Below are positions 33,427 to 44,619 of a stretch of 64,000 nt of DNA, in pieces (the stretch's first letter is position 1; each line of letters starts with the position of its first letter). Source of the stretch: Rhizomys pruinosus. Its lineage: Eukaryota > Chordata > Mammalia > Rodentia > Spalacidae. The DNA is taken from the NCBI GenBank assembly GCA_009823505.1, contig VZQC01007129.1, positions 1,292,849 to 1,356,848 of the forward strand, given 5' to 3'. A program made the position numbers and the translations under genes. The notes under the pieces are model-generated. The model saw only the letters and a program-made list of their open reading frames with translations, searched no databases and was not told the DNA's origin.

Positions 33427-34334
33427 ACCCTGATTTTGTGTCGGAGACCATTCTGGGATCTGCTCTGGGAGCAGGGGAGTCTACTTTCCATGTGACTCCA
33501 TCCCTGGAAAGAAGTAAAACATGTGAGAATGAGGCGATTTCCACCGTCTGAAAATTGCTCTGAAGAACCTGTAAGGTGGTCACCAAGAGTGTGGTGCGTG
33601 GGGTGGAGAGGACCTGGCTGCTTGGGAGGGGCCAGGAACGCCCGAGAAGTCCCCAAACCAACTGAAATGGAGTGGAGTCCGCTGGGTAGGAGGTCTGATA
33701 GTGGCTATGGAGTCCCAGAAAGGAGGCAGGAGCCAGGGAGATGTCAGATGGCCCCTTGCTGCAGTCTGCCTGCAGCTGCCTGGCCTCCGCCAAGCCCTGG
33801 CCAGGGGCCCCTCACTGCCACTCTCCTCCCACCTCACAAACTCACTGATGCTGGCGAGACTGGGGGTCCTGCATCTGAGTCATGTTCTTTGGACAGCTTG
33901 GCATAACTTCTGTTCAGACCATCAGTTACTACCAAGTGAGTTTGAGTTTGAGTGGTCTTGGGAGGGGTAAGGGTTGGGTTATGTTTTCCTTTCTGTCTTA
34001 GAGTTAGGGGACAGCTTGACAGAGGCAAGGCCAGGGGAATGCTTTAGTCAGCTTCCACAGTGGGGACAGGGATGGTAACCACGTGGGACCAGAGAGTCCA
34101 GGATACACATATCTCCAGCTCTCATGGAAGCACTGTACCAACTGATCAGAGCAGAAGATGACAATGAGCTTGTGGGGACATTTGGGTAGCCAAATCTCAC
34201 ATTTCAGAAACTTCTGGCAGATGATAGACAATGAGGTGGTCTGTCCCTCTGTTTCATTAATGCAGATGGTGATTTCCATAGTCTCAGGAGATGAAGTGTG
34301 TGGTTAGTCTAACTGATCCCAGGATCTGGCTAGC
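33427..34334. other. No gene or clear repeat recognised
   Basis: Unique-looking sequence. The 127-codon frame at 33523-33906 has no domain I recognise. Confidence 0.4.
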
Positions 34335-34510
34335 TGATGCTAAGTAACAAATAGCCCCAAACCTTAATGACTTCAAGCACTTCAGTCTTAAGAGCTTAAA
34401 AGCTAATTTTCCTGTGAGGCAGGGATTTCAGGGCCTTGGGTGAGTTGCCCTGTAGGTTTTAGGCAGCTAGCACTGGACTAGCAGGAAGGTTGTCATGTCT
34501 GCAGAAGACC
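34335..34510 (+). mobile_element. Possible MLT1-like LTR remnant
   Basis: AACAAATAGCCCCAAACCTT, AATGACTTCAAGCACTTCAG and TGAGGCAGGGATTTCAGGGC recall LTRs of the type AACAAATCACCCCAAAACTT, AGTGGCTTAAAACAAC. Heavily diverged. Confidence 0.35.
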
Positions 34511-35334
34511 AGGCATCTCTTCCTCTTCTTACTTTTTAGAAACACTTATTGGTTAAGGGCTGCTCATGTCTTCTGCTTTGGCTAATGAGACACAAAGCAA
34601 AGTCCACTAGAGGACTCTGGTAAATTTTTCCTGGATGGCTGAGGCATTACTAAGCCACATTATAGTTATACCTGAATAACAAATCAGCCTGACTCAGTGT
34701 TGGTTATATGGCCAAAAGTGGACCTGAACTCTGAGAGTTCGTTCCTTTACATCTTTCACAGAACTGTGCCATTGAGCCAGGCCTCACCCATATTTCTATT
34801 CAGTCTCTGAAGCATGAATTGGGGAACTACAAACTTGGATCTACCCTTATCAGAGAATCTTGCCCTCTGATCCCTAGGTCTAAAATATCTCATACACACA
34901 ATGTCAAGCAGACTTGTCAGTTATTCTCACTGTCTTCAGTGAGAACATGAATATGAACATGCTACTTTCTACACTAAGCTAACTCAAGCACACAGGAGTT
35001 CATTCATTGTCTTGGGTGGAAGCTAAAGTGGCACCTGAGGGGTCTCCTGGCCACAAGAGCACATGACTCCCTGAGCTTGCTTACATTGTAACTTAGTAGC
35101 CTTTTGGTGCAAAGTGAAACAAAAGCCATTGGTTCCAATTCTGTCCTTATTGTAAGTCATTCCCACACACCATGAAACTATGCTTTCCATGACACATCTT
35201 TTCTTCTCGATTGAAATACAATGTTTGGAGCTGTGGCAGCCACATTGGGAACAGTAGTGGGCACGGAAGTGTCTGGGTCCTTGATGACCTAGTGGAACTA
35301 CGGGGTCTATTTTGGAGCCATTTCAAACTAGAAA
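34511..35334. other. No gene or clear repeat recognised
   Basis: Unique-looking sequence. Nothing further recognised. Confidence 0.4.
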
Positions 35335-35440
35335 GTTTCAAGATAGGGTCTCCCTAATGCAGCTTGCCTGGTTTGAACTTGCCTCCTCCCACTTCTGCAT
35401 CCCAAGTGCTGGTTACAAGTACACAACACACGCTGGGCTT
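35335..35440 (-). repeat. Old B1-like SINE
   Basis: TTTCAAGATAGGGTCTCCCT, GCCTGGTTTGAACTTGCCTC and CATCCCAAGTGCTGGTTACA are antisense B1 landmarks in a diverged copy. Confidence 0.6.
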
Positions 35441-35521
35441 CCTGACTGAGATAATGAAGCCCTGCTGTGGAAGCACCTTTGCCAGCATTTTTTATCCCTT
35501 GCAGCACACTGCACCTTAAAA

Positions 35522-35694
35522 ATTTTGTGTGGAAAAGTGTTTTGGCTGCATTGATACACCCATGGACACAGTGCCCAGAGAGGCCAGAAGAGGGCATCAA
35601 ATAACCTGGAACTGGAGTTATGGATGGTTGTGAACTACTTTGTAGGTACTGGGAACAGAACACTGGTCCTCTGTAAAAGCAGTCCCTCCAGCTG
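35522..35694 (-). repeat. Old B3 SINE
   Basis: AGAGGCCAGAAGAGGGCATC, CTGGAACTGGAGTTATGGAT, GTAGGTACTGGGAACAGAAC and CCTCTGTAAAAGCAGTCCCT. Flanked by similar direct repeats GCACACTGCACCTTAA and GCGCACTGCATCTTAA. Confidence 0.8.
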
Positions 35695-35754
35695 CAGCGC
35701 ACTGCATCTTAACGTTTAGTTATTAAAACCACAAGCTTTGGAATAAAACCTTCC

Positions 35755-37375
35755 TGCATTTAAATTGTTTTAAATTTTTATTTATTATTTTTTTTTAGGA
35801 ATTCACAATATAAGAGCACAGTTGTTTTCAGATCACATTAACATTGCTCAGTTTGCCATACAATTAGGTAATTGGTGCTAGCATCCACAGATGAGGGATA
35901 ACATTCGTTGTTTGTTTTTCTGGGACTATGTTACTTCACTCAGCATAATATCTTCTAGCTCCATCCATTTACCTGCAAAGCTCATGATGTCATCTTTGCT
36001 TTTTTGGTCTTTTTGAGACAGGGTCTCCCTGTAGCCCCAGCTGTCCTGGAACTCACTCTGTAGACCAGGCTGGCCTTGAACTCACAAAGATCCACCTGCT
36101 TCTGTCTCCCAAGTGCTAGGATTAAAGGCACGCGCCATGCCCGGCTGATGTCATCTTTCTTTACCACTGCATAGAACTCCATTGTGTAGATGTACCACAT
36201 TTTCTCTATCCACTCGTCAGTTGAGGGGCACTTGGGTTGGTTCTAGCTCTTTGCTATTGTGAAGAGAGTTGAAATAAACATGGCTGTGCATGTGTCTCTG
36301 CAGTAAGATGAGTCTTGTGGGTATATATCCAGGAGTGGTATGGCTGGGTCGGATGGCAAGTTCATTCCTACTCTTCCAAGGGTTCTCCACACTGCTTTCC
36401 ATAGTGGCTGTATGAGTTTACATTCCCACCAGCAGTGGATGAGTGTTCCCCTTTCCCCACAACCTCTCCAGCACTTGGTATCATTTGTTTTCTTGATCCT
36501 AGTCAGTCTTATGGGAGTGAGATGATATCTTAAAGTGGTTTTAATTTGCATTTCCTTAATTATTAGCTACGTGAACACTTTTTAAGAAGTTTCTCAGCCA
36601 TCTCTAACTCCTCACTTGTGAAGTCTCTGTTCAGCTCTTTGCTCCATCTATTGAGTGGGTCATTTGTTTTCTTCTTTGTTTTTTGAGTAGTTTATATATT
36701 TTGGAAATCAATGCTTTGTCAGATGTATCTGCAGTGAAGGTTTCGTCCCACTCTGCAGGTTTTCTCTTCACTTCCTTGATTGTTTCTTTGATGTACAGAA
36801 GCTTATATGAGTTTAAAGAGGTCCCATTTGTCAATTGTTGCCCTTAATTCTTATGCAGCTGCTGTCTGATTTAGGAAGTCTTTTCCTATGCCTATGTCTT
36901 GTAGGCTGCTGCCAACTTTTTCTTCTATCGCCTTCAGAGTTTTGGGTTTCACACTGAGGTCTTTGATCCATCTGGAGTTGCCTTTTGTACAGGGTGAGAG
37001 GTAGGGATTTAATTTCATTCTTCTACAAGTAGTGATCCAGTTTTGCCAACACCACTTGCTGAAGATGCTGTCTTTCCTCCATTATGTCTTCTTGGCCCCT
37101 TTGTCACATATGAGGTGGCTGAAATTGTATGTGCTTAGGTTTGGATCTTCAGTTTTGTTCCATTGGTCAACAGGTCCGTTTTTGTGCCAGTATCAAGCTG
37201 CTTTTATGACTATAGCCTTGTAGTATAGTTTGAAATCTGGTATAGAGATCTCCCCTGTATTGCTCTTTTTACTCGGGTTGCTTTGGCTATTCAGGGTCTT
37301 TTGTTTTCCCAAATGAAATTAAGGGCTTTTTTTTTTTCCAAGCCTGTGAAGAAACTCTTGGGGATTGTCATTGGG
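35755..37375 (-). mobile_element. LINE-1 ORF2 3-prime end and UTR, antisense
   Basis: The minus strand encodes recognisable pieces of the L1 ORF2 C-terminal region: [20 protein letters not shown] then [15 protein letters not shown] at 36243-36551, and PAEWDETFTADTSDKALISK then IYKLLKK at 36631-36834, with MWYIYTMEFYAVVKK near 36150-36200. Frameshifts break it into short frames, so it cannot make protein. The 5-prime truncation lies near 37375. A B1 is inserted at 35998-36146. ORF2 normally encodes endonuclease and reverse transcriptase; only the C-terminal part is here. Confidence 0.93.
35998..36146 (-). repeat. B1 SINE inside L1
   Basis: Antisense B1 starting TTTTTTGGTCTTTTTGAGAC and ending GCGCCATGCCCGGCT. 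Perfect 12-bp target duplications GATGTCATCTTT lie at 35986-35997 and 36147-36158, cutting one L1 sentence in two. Confidence 0.96.
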
Positions 37376-37779
37376 ATTACATTAGGCATGGATTCTCCAG
37401 GAGGTGCGGCCTAGGGAGGGCTTAGAGAGTTCATAGCCTTGCCCCCTTTCAGTTCACTCTCTCTGCTTTGCATCAGCTGTGATGTTGTTCTTGGTGTCAC
37501 TGGTTGAAAGACAAAGGCACCGCCTTGGGGGAATGGTGTCTGTGCTGGGTGGAGCCACTCTTCTTTCCGAGCCCCTGCCCCACATAGCTTTGTATCACAT
37601 CTGGCAGCTGTGGGCTCAATGATGAAGTGAAGAATTCTGGCCTGCATGGATGTGTGTTTTGAAAACTATATGAGTGGTGTAAAGTGTACTCATGTGATCC
37701 AGACAGGGTCACCTTCCATCTTCAGAACCTTTTTATTTATTATGCAAAACAACAGCGTATTCTGCCCTCAGCCCAGTCC
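37376..37779. other. Possible LTR scrap; otherwise unrecognised
   Basis: 37390-37480 (GGAGGTGCGGCCTAGGGAGG, TTAGAGAGTTCATAGC, TTCACTCTCTCTGCTTTGC, AGCTGTGATG) resembles the middle of the MaLR-type LTR at 58676. The rest is not recognised. Confidence 0.35.
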
Positions 37780-38184
37780 CTGACAAGCAGCCTCGTAATT
37801 CTATAGATTGATTGCTCAAGTGGGTGACCTGGGACACAGAGATCACAGTGTTTTAAACTCCTGACTGGTTCATTTCACCAAGCACATTGTACTAAAGTTT
37901 CCTCTATATTGTAGTATGGTCCAGGATTCTTTTCCTTTTAATGGCCAAGTCATGTTCCACGTGTGTATAGGCCACTTTCATTTACATGTTTACCATTCAG
38001 AGGACATTTGGGTGATTCCCTCTTCCTGGCTACTGTGGACGATGTCACTCTGAGCACATGTATGTCATTCTGAGCACATGTATGTTATTCTGAACACATG
38101 TATGCAAATATCTCTTGAGATCTTTCCTTCTGTTCTTTTATGTCTGTACTCAGAATTACTGAATCATGTGGGAATTCTGATTTT
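37780..38184 (-). mobile_element. Old L1M 3-prime end, antisense
   Basis: TTTTAATGGCCAAGTCATGT, AGAGGACATTTGGGTGATTC, TGGCTACTGTGGACGATGTC, AAATATCTCTTGAGATCTTT and CTGAATCATGTGGGAATTCT follow the antisense L1M order. A 20-bp unit (TGTCACTCTGAGCACATGTA) is tandemly triplicated at 38043-38104. Confidence 0.65.
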
Positions 38185-38400
38185 AATATTTTTTTTTAAA
38201 TTTTATTTATTTCTGTATGTGTACGAATGTACTGTCTGCATGCAAGTCTGTGCACCCGTGTCGTGCAACGCCGCGGAGTTCAGAAGAGGGTCTCGGATTC
38301 CCCTGGAGCTGGAGTTCTCCTGGAATTGGAGCTTCAGATGGTTCTCAGCCGCCATGTGGGTGCTGGGGATCGAACCTGGGTCCTCTGTAAGAGCGGTCGA
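38185..38400 (-). repeat. B2 SINE with internal duplication, 5-prime truncated
   Basis: Antisense B2 from its tail through GCATGCAAGTCTGTGCACCC, the duplicated TGGAGCTGGAGTTCTCC / TGGAATTGGAGCTTCAG and GGTGCTGGGGATCGAACC. It stops at AAGAGCGGTCGA, so the A-box end is missing. Confidence 0.92.
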
Positions 38401-38911
38401 GGAATAATTATACTGTTTTCCACAGAACCTGCCTGATTTTATGTCCTCACTGGGAGAAAAAGTGATCCTCACTTCATTATAAGAATCTTGGCCACTGAGA
38501 GTAGTGAAAGCAAAGCTGCTTATTTTCTGACCTTGCAAGGTCAGGTATTGGCCCGGAGAAAAGGCAAAAGAAGTGGCTGGTCCACTTATCTGGTCCAGAA
38601 CAGGAACGTTTATATTCCTAATGGCATTGACCTATCCCCTGAATCCTTCACTGGCTGAGTTCTTCAGGGAGGTATGATTTTCTTGTTGCTTCCTGCCCAG
38701 ATTCTCCATCCTATTGGTTCAGGGTACAAAGCCTTATCTCATATCCGTATGTCCTGAGGTCACAGTTCCCTCCCTGCCATCTTCTCACCTCTTTGCAGAC
38801 ACCACCCCTTTCTCTTTTGTTTTAAAGGACAGGTTATTAGTTAGCCTAAAGCATGTGAAGGAGTAGCCTGTTGAAGTTTTGTTCCTAGCAATTAGCAATG
38901 TTGAGCATATA
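38401..38911. other. No gene or clear repeat recognised
   Basis: Unique-looking sequence between a B2 and an LTR. Confidence 0.4.
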
Positions 38912-39252
38912 TGTGTGGGACAGCTTCAGTTTTCAGCCCAGGAATAGGGAACCGCAGTTGGGGAATTTCTTCTGTCAGATTGGCCTGTGGGCAAGTCTGG
39001 GTAATGTGAGTGATGTGGAAGGGCCCAGCCCAAGGTGAGCAACACCACCCCTGGGCATGTCGCCCTGGTTATATATGAAAGAAGGCTGAGCACAGGCAGG
39101 AGGAGCAGCCAGGGAGAGGGGCTCTCCATGGTCTGGGCTCCAGGCTCCTGCCCTGACTTCCTGCCTTGCTTTACCTTGATGATGGACTGTACTCAAGTTG
39201 GTTTTGGTCAGAGCGTTTTTATCACAGAAAAAAAAAATCCCTACCTAGGACA
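38912..39252 (+). mobile_element. MaLR-type LTR, sense
   Basis: GATTGGCCTGTGGGCAAGTC, GATGTGGAAGGGCCCAGCCC, CCTGGGCATGTCGCCCTGG, TGATGGACTGTACTCAAGTT and TTTTATCACAGAAAAAA, ending CTACCTAGGACA. The direct repeat GCATATA occurs at 38905-38911 and 39253-39259. Confidence 0.7.
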
Positions 39253-40670
39253 GCATATATTCACAACATACTAGTGGTTGTTTATCCTCTTTGGAGAGGT
39301 TCTTTGCTCATTGTTATTTAAGACATTTGCCCACTAGGTAGGGCCTCATTGGACTGAACAGACAGGTTTGTCAAGATTCATACCTTTACAAAGCCTATGT
39401 AAAACATCTGTAAACAATTAGATAGAATTGATCATATATAACCTGCTCCAAAGTTTACAAGGACACCCCAGGTTTATACTTTATAATAGTATACAAGGAC
39501 ATCTCAAAGTTTATAGCTTATAGTAGTATATTTAAGATAACTGTTCCATCTACTTATGGGAATAAATATTAAATACTTAGTAAATCATAATAACTAAGGG
39601 TAAATCTGTTTATAAAGGTTATTAAGTCTCATGGTATTAACAAAAAGGTTAAGAGTTTAATAAAAAGATAAGTTTCTGATATAAAATTGAAATGGCTGGA
39701 TATTTCCAGAATAGAAAATAAATAGTAACATGCTTAAGCTAAATTAGGGATGCAAAGTTATCGACTTTCAATCTATTCCTTGCTTTTACTGAATTCCCAG
39801 TTACAGCTTCAGGATTAATGGACACAGATGTTCTTCAGGTTTCCCTTTATCACGCTTGTGTTACTTGTGATACTTCTCTTGCTCATGATAATACTTCTCT
39901 TGTTCAAAAGGAGCTAGGTTGTACCTCCCTGACCAAGCAGTACACAGTCCAGAAGAAGACAATTTGGATGGTCTTGGTAAACCTTATCTTATTTCTTGTA
40001 CAGAGGCATGTGATACAACTCTTGCCTTCCGGAAAACTATAAATCAGGATATGGGGGTCTGAAAAGGAAAAAAAAAATGAAAAAGAAAAGAGACTGCTTC
40101 TATGTATAATTAACAGTTTTAAGATAGACCTGCTTAGGCTATGATGTTTAATATCTCTTCTGTAAGGCCGCTGGAGTTTTTCTCAAGCTTTATCTAAACA
40201 TTATACAGTAAGTCAGGCTCATGTAAGTTAGCCTTTCTGGATGGTTAATGGCCATACTTAATGCCCATATTCAATTCAGCCAAGGGACTTAAGGGATGAC
40301 ATTATCCTTACTCTCCCAGGTCAACTATGTCCAGGGGACTTTGGGGGCATAGTCAAAGGAACCAGCTCCCTCCACCAAAACCCAAGTGATACCTGAGGAT
40401 CAGATCTTCAATTGACCTTGAGAAAACAAAACCTGGTTAATCTGGACTAACTGTGTGGCCTTAAACATCCAAAAGGGAAGTATAACCAAAGATATTAAAT
40501 ATTCCTTCTAAAGCCTAAGAGATGGTGCTTCTAGGACATTAGGTTAAATCTATATGAGATATTATTGGTTAACAAGTATAGAACTTCAGATCTTGGCCTT
40601 GTTCAACAATACAGTGCCATTTGCAGCCAAAATGGGCAAATCCACTATTGTAAATATTGAATGATGAGTA

Positions 40671-40828
40671 GCCGGGCGTGGTGGTGCACGCCTTTAATCC
40701 TAGCACTTGGGAGGCAGAGGCAGGTGAATCTTTGTGAGTTCAAGGCCAGCTTTTTCTACAGAGTGAATTCCAGGACAGCTGGGGCTACAAGGAGACCCTG
40801 TCTCGAAAAGAAAAAAAAAAAAAAAAAA
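40671..40828 (+). repeat. B1 SINE, sense
   Basis: GCCGGGCGTGGTGGTGCACG, TAATCCTAGCACTTGGGAGG, GTGAGTTCAAGGCCAGC, GGACAGCTGGGGCTACAAGG, then GACCCTGTCTCGAAAAG and an A-tail. Direct repeats TTGAATGATGA occur at 40657-40667 and 40831-40841. Confidence 0.96.
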
Positions 40829-41108
40829 TGTTGAATGATGAAATCTCTCTCTCTGTGTTTGGAAACTACTTAGAAGGGAACTCACAAAATGCCTGAAAAG
40901 CAAATCTGGAGTCCAGACACCATAGACAAATAAGGAGAAACCCAATAAATGGAAGCTGTGGAATTCTTCATTAAAGAATTCTAATGGACTTAACTTCATC
41001 CTGTTCTTCTCCGGGTTCCCTTCCGATAGCACGTGCCTAACTGCTCCTGCCTTCATTTCTCCTTCACAGGCACCAGTCCAAGACTTTGCTTTCTATATAG
41101 CTATACCT

Positions 41109-41162
41109 TTTGGGGGTCCTTTAGATAAACCCACTGAGGGGTTTATCTAAAGGACCCCCAAA
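41109..41162. other. Perfect 24-bp inverted repeat (hairpin)
   Basis: Arms at 41109-41132 and 41139-41162 are exact reverse complements, separated by the 6-base loop ACTGAG. The arm begins TTTGGGGGTCCTTTAG and ends ATAAACCC. The aligned part of copy B (about 50594-50640) has the left arm only, in diverged form, followed by unrelated bases. Confidence 0.97.
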
Positions 41163-42014
41163 TGGCCACACACACACATCACTCTGCTTCAGTGTGAAGA
41201 AGTTAGGGAGAATGATGCCCCATTCCCTCTTGGCCATTGGGGTGACCTCTCCAGAGGGAGGGATATAAAGTAGGAGATAGAAATTAACTAAGCAGTTTAG
41301 GGTCAAGACACCCCAATTAGCCAGTCTTCTTCCTCAGCTGAAGAGCTGGAGATTTCCTGGCTTTGCCAGTAAACTCATTCCTGCCAGAAGCTAGAAATGC
41401 TAAAGCCACCAAAAAGAAAGTTGTCTGTGCTATTTTATGCAACCTAATCCAGCACAGTTAAAAACAATATAAAGCTTTTACCAATCCTTCATAGTAGAAT
41501 GCCAGACATCTCCTTGGGAAAAATAAAGGCCAAAAGAAAATGTTTTTTTCTGGATGAGTACCTGAAAAACCTGGGGACCCTGGGAACCCTGGCTGACCCC
41601 ACTTAACAGGACCCATAGCTATGATTTTAGTAATCTCCATGATAGGCCCATGTATAATAAATATGCTAGGTATCAAAAAGGGAACACCCTTGGTCCTTTA
41701 TGTGCTATGATATGACACCATTTATTCATGAATGTGATTTTCAGATTGGAGCATACCTTACTTGGAAAAAAAAATCAACTAGAGCATCTCAGCACACCTA
41801 TATGTGTGGAATATTGAAATGTGTACTGATGTTGTGATTTTATCTCTGTTCCCCTTCTGTTTATTGTGATGTATTCATAATTCATTCTTGTTCTTGGAAT
41901 AAAATGTGACTCTTTTTCGGTACCTGCATGGACCTCAGGAGTCAGGAGATGGAATGTTAGGAGCATCGTTAGCATGTAGAAGTTGTGTGAATTAAACTAA
42001 CAGTAGATAATGTG

Positions 42015-42424
42015 TGTTTTAGTTTGTCTTCCATTGCTGTGATAAAACACTCTGACCAACACCAACTTGGGGAGGAAAGGGTTTATTCAGGTTACATCTC
42101 CTGGGTCACAGTTCATCACCTAGGGAGCCCAAGGCAGGAACTCAGGGCAGGAACCTGGAGGCAGGAGCTGAAGCACAAGCCATGGAGGAATGCTGTTCAC
42201 TAGCTTGCTCTTCTGGCCCATGCCCAGCCTGCCCTCTTATACGGTACACAACAACCTGCCCAGAGGTGGCAACACCCATAGTGGGCTGAGCCCTCCCACA
42301 TTGCCCAACAATCAAGACAATACTCCACAGACGTGGCCACAGGCCAGTCCAATGGAGCCAATTCCCCAATTGAGGCTCCCTCGATCCAGGTGTGTCAAGT
42401 TGACACTAAAGCTATCCAGCACAA
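42015..42424 (-). mobile_element. MaLR-type LTR, antisense
   Basis: TGTTTTAGTTTGTCTTCCAT, AACACTCTGACCAACACC, GAGGAAAGGGTTTATTCAGG, CCCATAGTGGGCTGAGCCCT and GTGTGTCAAGTTGACACTAA, ending TATCCAGCACA. It is highly similar to the copy at 54063. The sequence next to its minus-strand start does not show the 5-bp duplication expected of a solo LTR, so it may be the 3-prime LTR of a longer element. Confidence 0.85.
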
Positions 42425-42985
42425 TTGACCCCTTGTCAACTCGACACACAAAACACATCACTATTTTAATTTTTTTTTGGTCTTTTTGAGACAGGGTTTC
42501 CCTGTAGCCGTAGCTGTCTGGAACTCACTCTGTAGACCAGGCTGGCTTGAACTCACAAAGATCCGCCTGCCTCTGCCTTCCAAGTGCTAGGATTAAAGGC
42601 GTGTGCCACCACGCCCGGCAAAACACATCACTATTAAACCACCACCTTTCCAGTTCTCATCCCCAAGGTATGATGTTAACATTAATCACAACCTAAGACA
42701 GTACAACCTTAAAAGCCCCACAGTCCTTAAAATGTCCAAACACTTAAAAGTTCACAGTCTCTTAAAGTCTCTTAACTGTGGGCTGCTGTAAAATCCAAAA
42801 TAAGTACTGTCTTATTTCAAAGGGAAGAATCAGGCACTCTCAAACAAAACCTAAGTCTAGCAAGTAGCTCAAGGCCTGACACTTGGGACTCACTCACAAT
42901 CTTCTGGGCCCCAAAGGGTTTCGGCAGCTCCCCTTCTCTGACTCTGCCATTTGTGGCACACACAAAAATAAAGGTATCCAGCACA
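42425..42985 (-). mobile_element. Possible internal piece of the MaLR-type element
   Basis: Directly adjoins the LTR. On the minus strand the last bases before the LTR are AAGGGGTCAAT, a short purine run like a polypurine tract. No coding frame was read. It contains the B1 at 42466-42619. The words TATCCAGCACAA occur at both ends (about 42414 and 42974). Confidence 0.35.
42466..42619 (-). repeat. B1 SINE
   Basis: TTGGTCTTTTTGAGACAGGG, GGTTTCCCTGTAGCCGTAGC and GTGTGCCACCACGCCCGGC. Perfect 16-bp target duplications AAAACACATCACTATT at 42450-42465 and 42620-42635. Confidence 0.96.
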
Positions 42986-43715
42986 ATGTGTAAAATGTTG
43001 TAACCTTAAAGAAATTAGCAAATGTTAAGCTTAGCTCAGCAAGAGGCCTGCTCCAGCTCAGGGCTGCTTTAGAGATAAGCGCTCAGCACTAGGCCAGCCA
43101 CAGAGGCGTTCGACAGAGTGACCATACTCAAGTGATTAGGTAGCCAGAGGCCGCAGGGACACAAGGACCTGAAAACCAGTCGGGGGTCCCCAGCCTTGAT
43201 CAAGGCATGACTCCAGACAGGAAAGATAGCCACCTGCTATGCAGGGGGGACCCGAGGCACAAGCCCGAGATTAGCACCTGAGACCTGGTGCTCCCCACAC
43301 ACCCAGCTGTGGCCTATCTAAGCTGGGAAGTGTAGAGTGACTTTGCTGTCACTCTCCCTCGGGGGACCCGCTGTGAGATGCCACTGTGGACCTCTCAGCT
43401 GAGAACACCTGGACATGCTGCCCCCTGACACCAGTTTGCCTGAAGTGCATGTTGACCCTGCTGGCCACTGCTGCTGCCGGGACTGGCCTGCCTGAGCTGC
43501 CACAGTTCGGGTCTGAGGAGAGAGATCCTCTTCAGCCAATCAACTGGCTTCTTTGAACTCCCTAGTGTGGACCCCTCCATCACTTCCAAGAGGCTAAGAG
43601 AATGCCATGTAGGTGAGCAGCCTTGGGGAGATAGGCTAGGACAGGACAGAATTAGAATTATAGAATTAACCTGTGTGGGAATTAATAAAAATTAGATTGT
43701 GTTATAATATCTGTG
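42986..43715. mobile_element. Candidate LTR of unknown family
   Basis: Begins TGTGTAAAATGTTGTAACC and is more GC- and CpG-rich than its surroundings in the middle. A polyadenylation-type AATTAATAAAAATT lies near 43681, followed by a GT-rich end. The layout resembles a U3-R-U5 LTR, but neither terminus nor a target duplication is secure. Confidence 0.3.
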
Positions 43716-44199
43716 TCCTGGAATCCTTTGGACTTAGCCCAGGCTAGTCCATGCTCATGGCACTTTGGTAGTCTGGTGCTCTGTGACACTGGGCAAAGGA
43801 TTTCTCAGATCTAGCTTCCAATATCTAAAGGACCAATGCAGATCTAACTTCCTGTGGCCTGCCTCCGCGGGGCTGAGAGCATGGACTGGGCTTTGGTCCT
43901 TGGCCAGCTGGATTCCCACAGCTGTTCTGGAAGCTGCCTGGCCCTAAGCACAAGATCACTTCCATTCTTCATCCACCTAGTGGCTTCAAAGCTCTTAAAT
44001 AGAACACATACAGAACTGCATTGTTTTCTCTCCTTGAACTCAAGGCCACCTCCTGCTAGTTTCTTACCAAAGCCAGCTGCCACAGCCTGAATTCCCATAC
44101 CCTGAGCATCCAGGTGGTCCCCAGAGGGCTGTTTGTCCCTTCACCACATAGAGCAGGGTGGTGCCATCTCCTCTTTAGATCCGCAGACTCTGAAGAGTC
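43716..44199. other. No gene or clear repeat recognised
   Basis: Unique-looking sequence without a supported exon. Confidence 0.4.
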
Positions 44200-44395
44200 C
44201 AGGTCTTTCTTATTGGCTGGGTTCTAAGGCCCTGGGCAAGTCCATAATGACATTTAAGCCCTACTTTCCTCAGGATTAAAATGGAGATGGCAGCGCCCAC
44301 CTCAAGGAATTATGATGAGGTGACATTAAATGAGATAATTATATGCAAAGTGGCAGATGCACAGTAAGTGCTTGTGAACGGTGGCTATTTTTACC
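44200..44395 (-). repeat. MIR SINE
   Basis: CCCTGGGCAAGTCCATAATG, ACTTTCCTCAGGATTAAAAT, GGAGATGGCAGCGCCCACCT, AATGAGATAATTATATGCAA and CAGTAAGTGCTTG in antisense MIR order. Confidence 0.75.
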
Positions 44396-44499
44396 TCTGT
44401 AAATGCATCCTCAGACTGAGCTAGGCTTTTCTGAAACCCATCCAGTGAGAACTGGTGCTGAGTTTAGAATGCTGCCTGGCTGATCGTCTCTCTTCCTTT

Positions 44500-44610
44500 T
44501 ACCAATACCTCATTTTGAATAGTTGACTTCATTTGGAAGATCAGGAAATTGAGGCTTAAAAGAGGTGAAGTGGAGGAGTTGGGCTCTGGCCCACTCCTCT
44601 AATGCTAGAT
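44500..44610 (+). repeat. MIR SINE, partial
   Basis: AAGATCAGGAAATTGAGGCT then TAAAAGAGGTGAAGTGGAG match the MIR core. Confidence 0.55.
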
Positions 44611-44619
44611 TTGGGGCTT

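Larger units (their letters stand above)
39270..41760 (+). mobile_element. Unclassified retroelement-like copy A
   Basis: A long AT-rich sequence that aligns in order with 48815-50960. Shared blocks: CACTAGGTAGGGCCTC / CACTAGGTAGAACATC; GACAATTTGGATGGTCTTGG / GACAGTTTGGATGGACTTGG; TCAAGCTTTATCTAAA; AACTGTGTGG-C/A-CTTAA; CTTAGATCTTGGCCTTG-type block; GAGTCCAGACA-C-CAT; GGTTTATCT / AGATTAACC regions; and GCAGTTTAGGG. Reading frames are destroyed and no protein domain could be read, so orientation is relative only. A B1 (40671-40828) interrupts it and a perfect hairpin lies at 41109-41162. It may be an endogenous retrovirus interior, but this is not shown. Confidence 0.65.

Noticed and set aside
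36243..37223. Reverse-transcriptase-related peptides as a possible functional gene
   Set aside because: They are fragments of a 5-prime truncated, frameshifted antisense L1 ORF2 interrupted by a B1.
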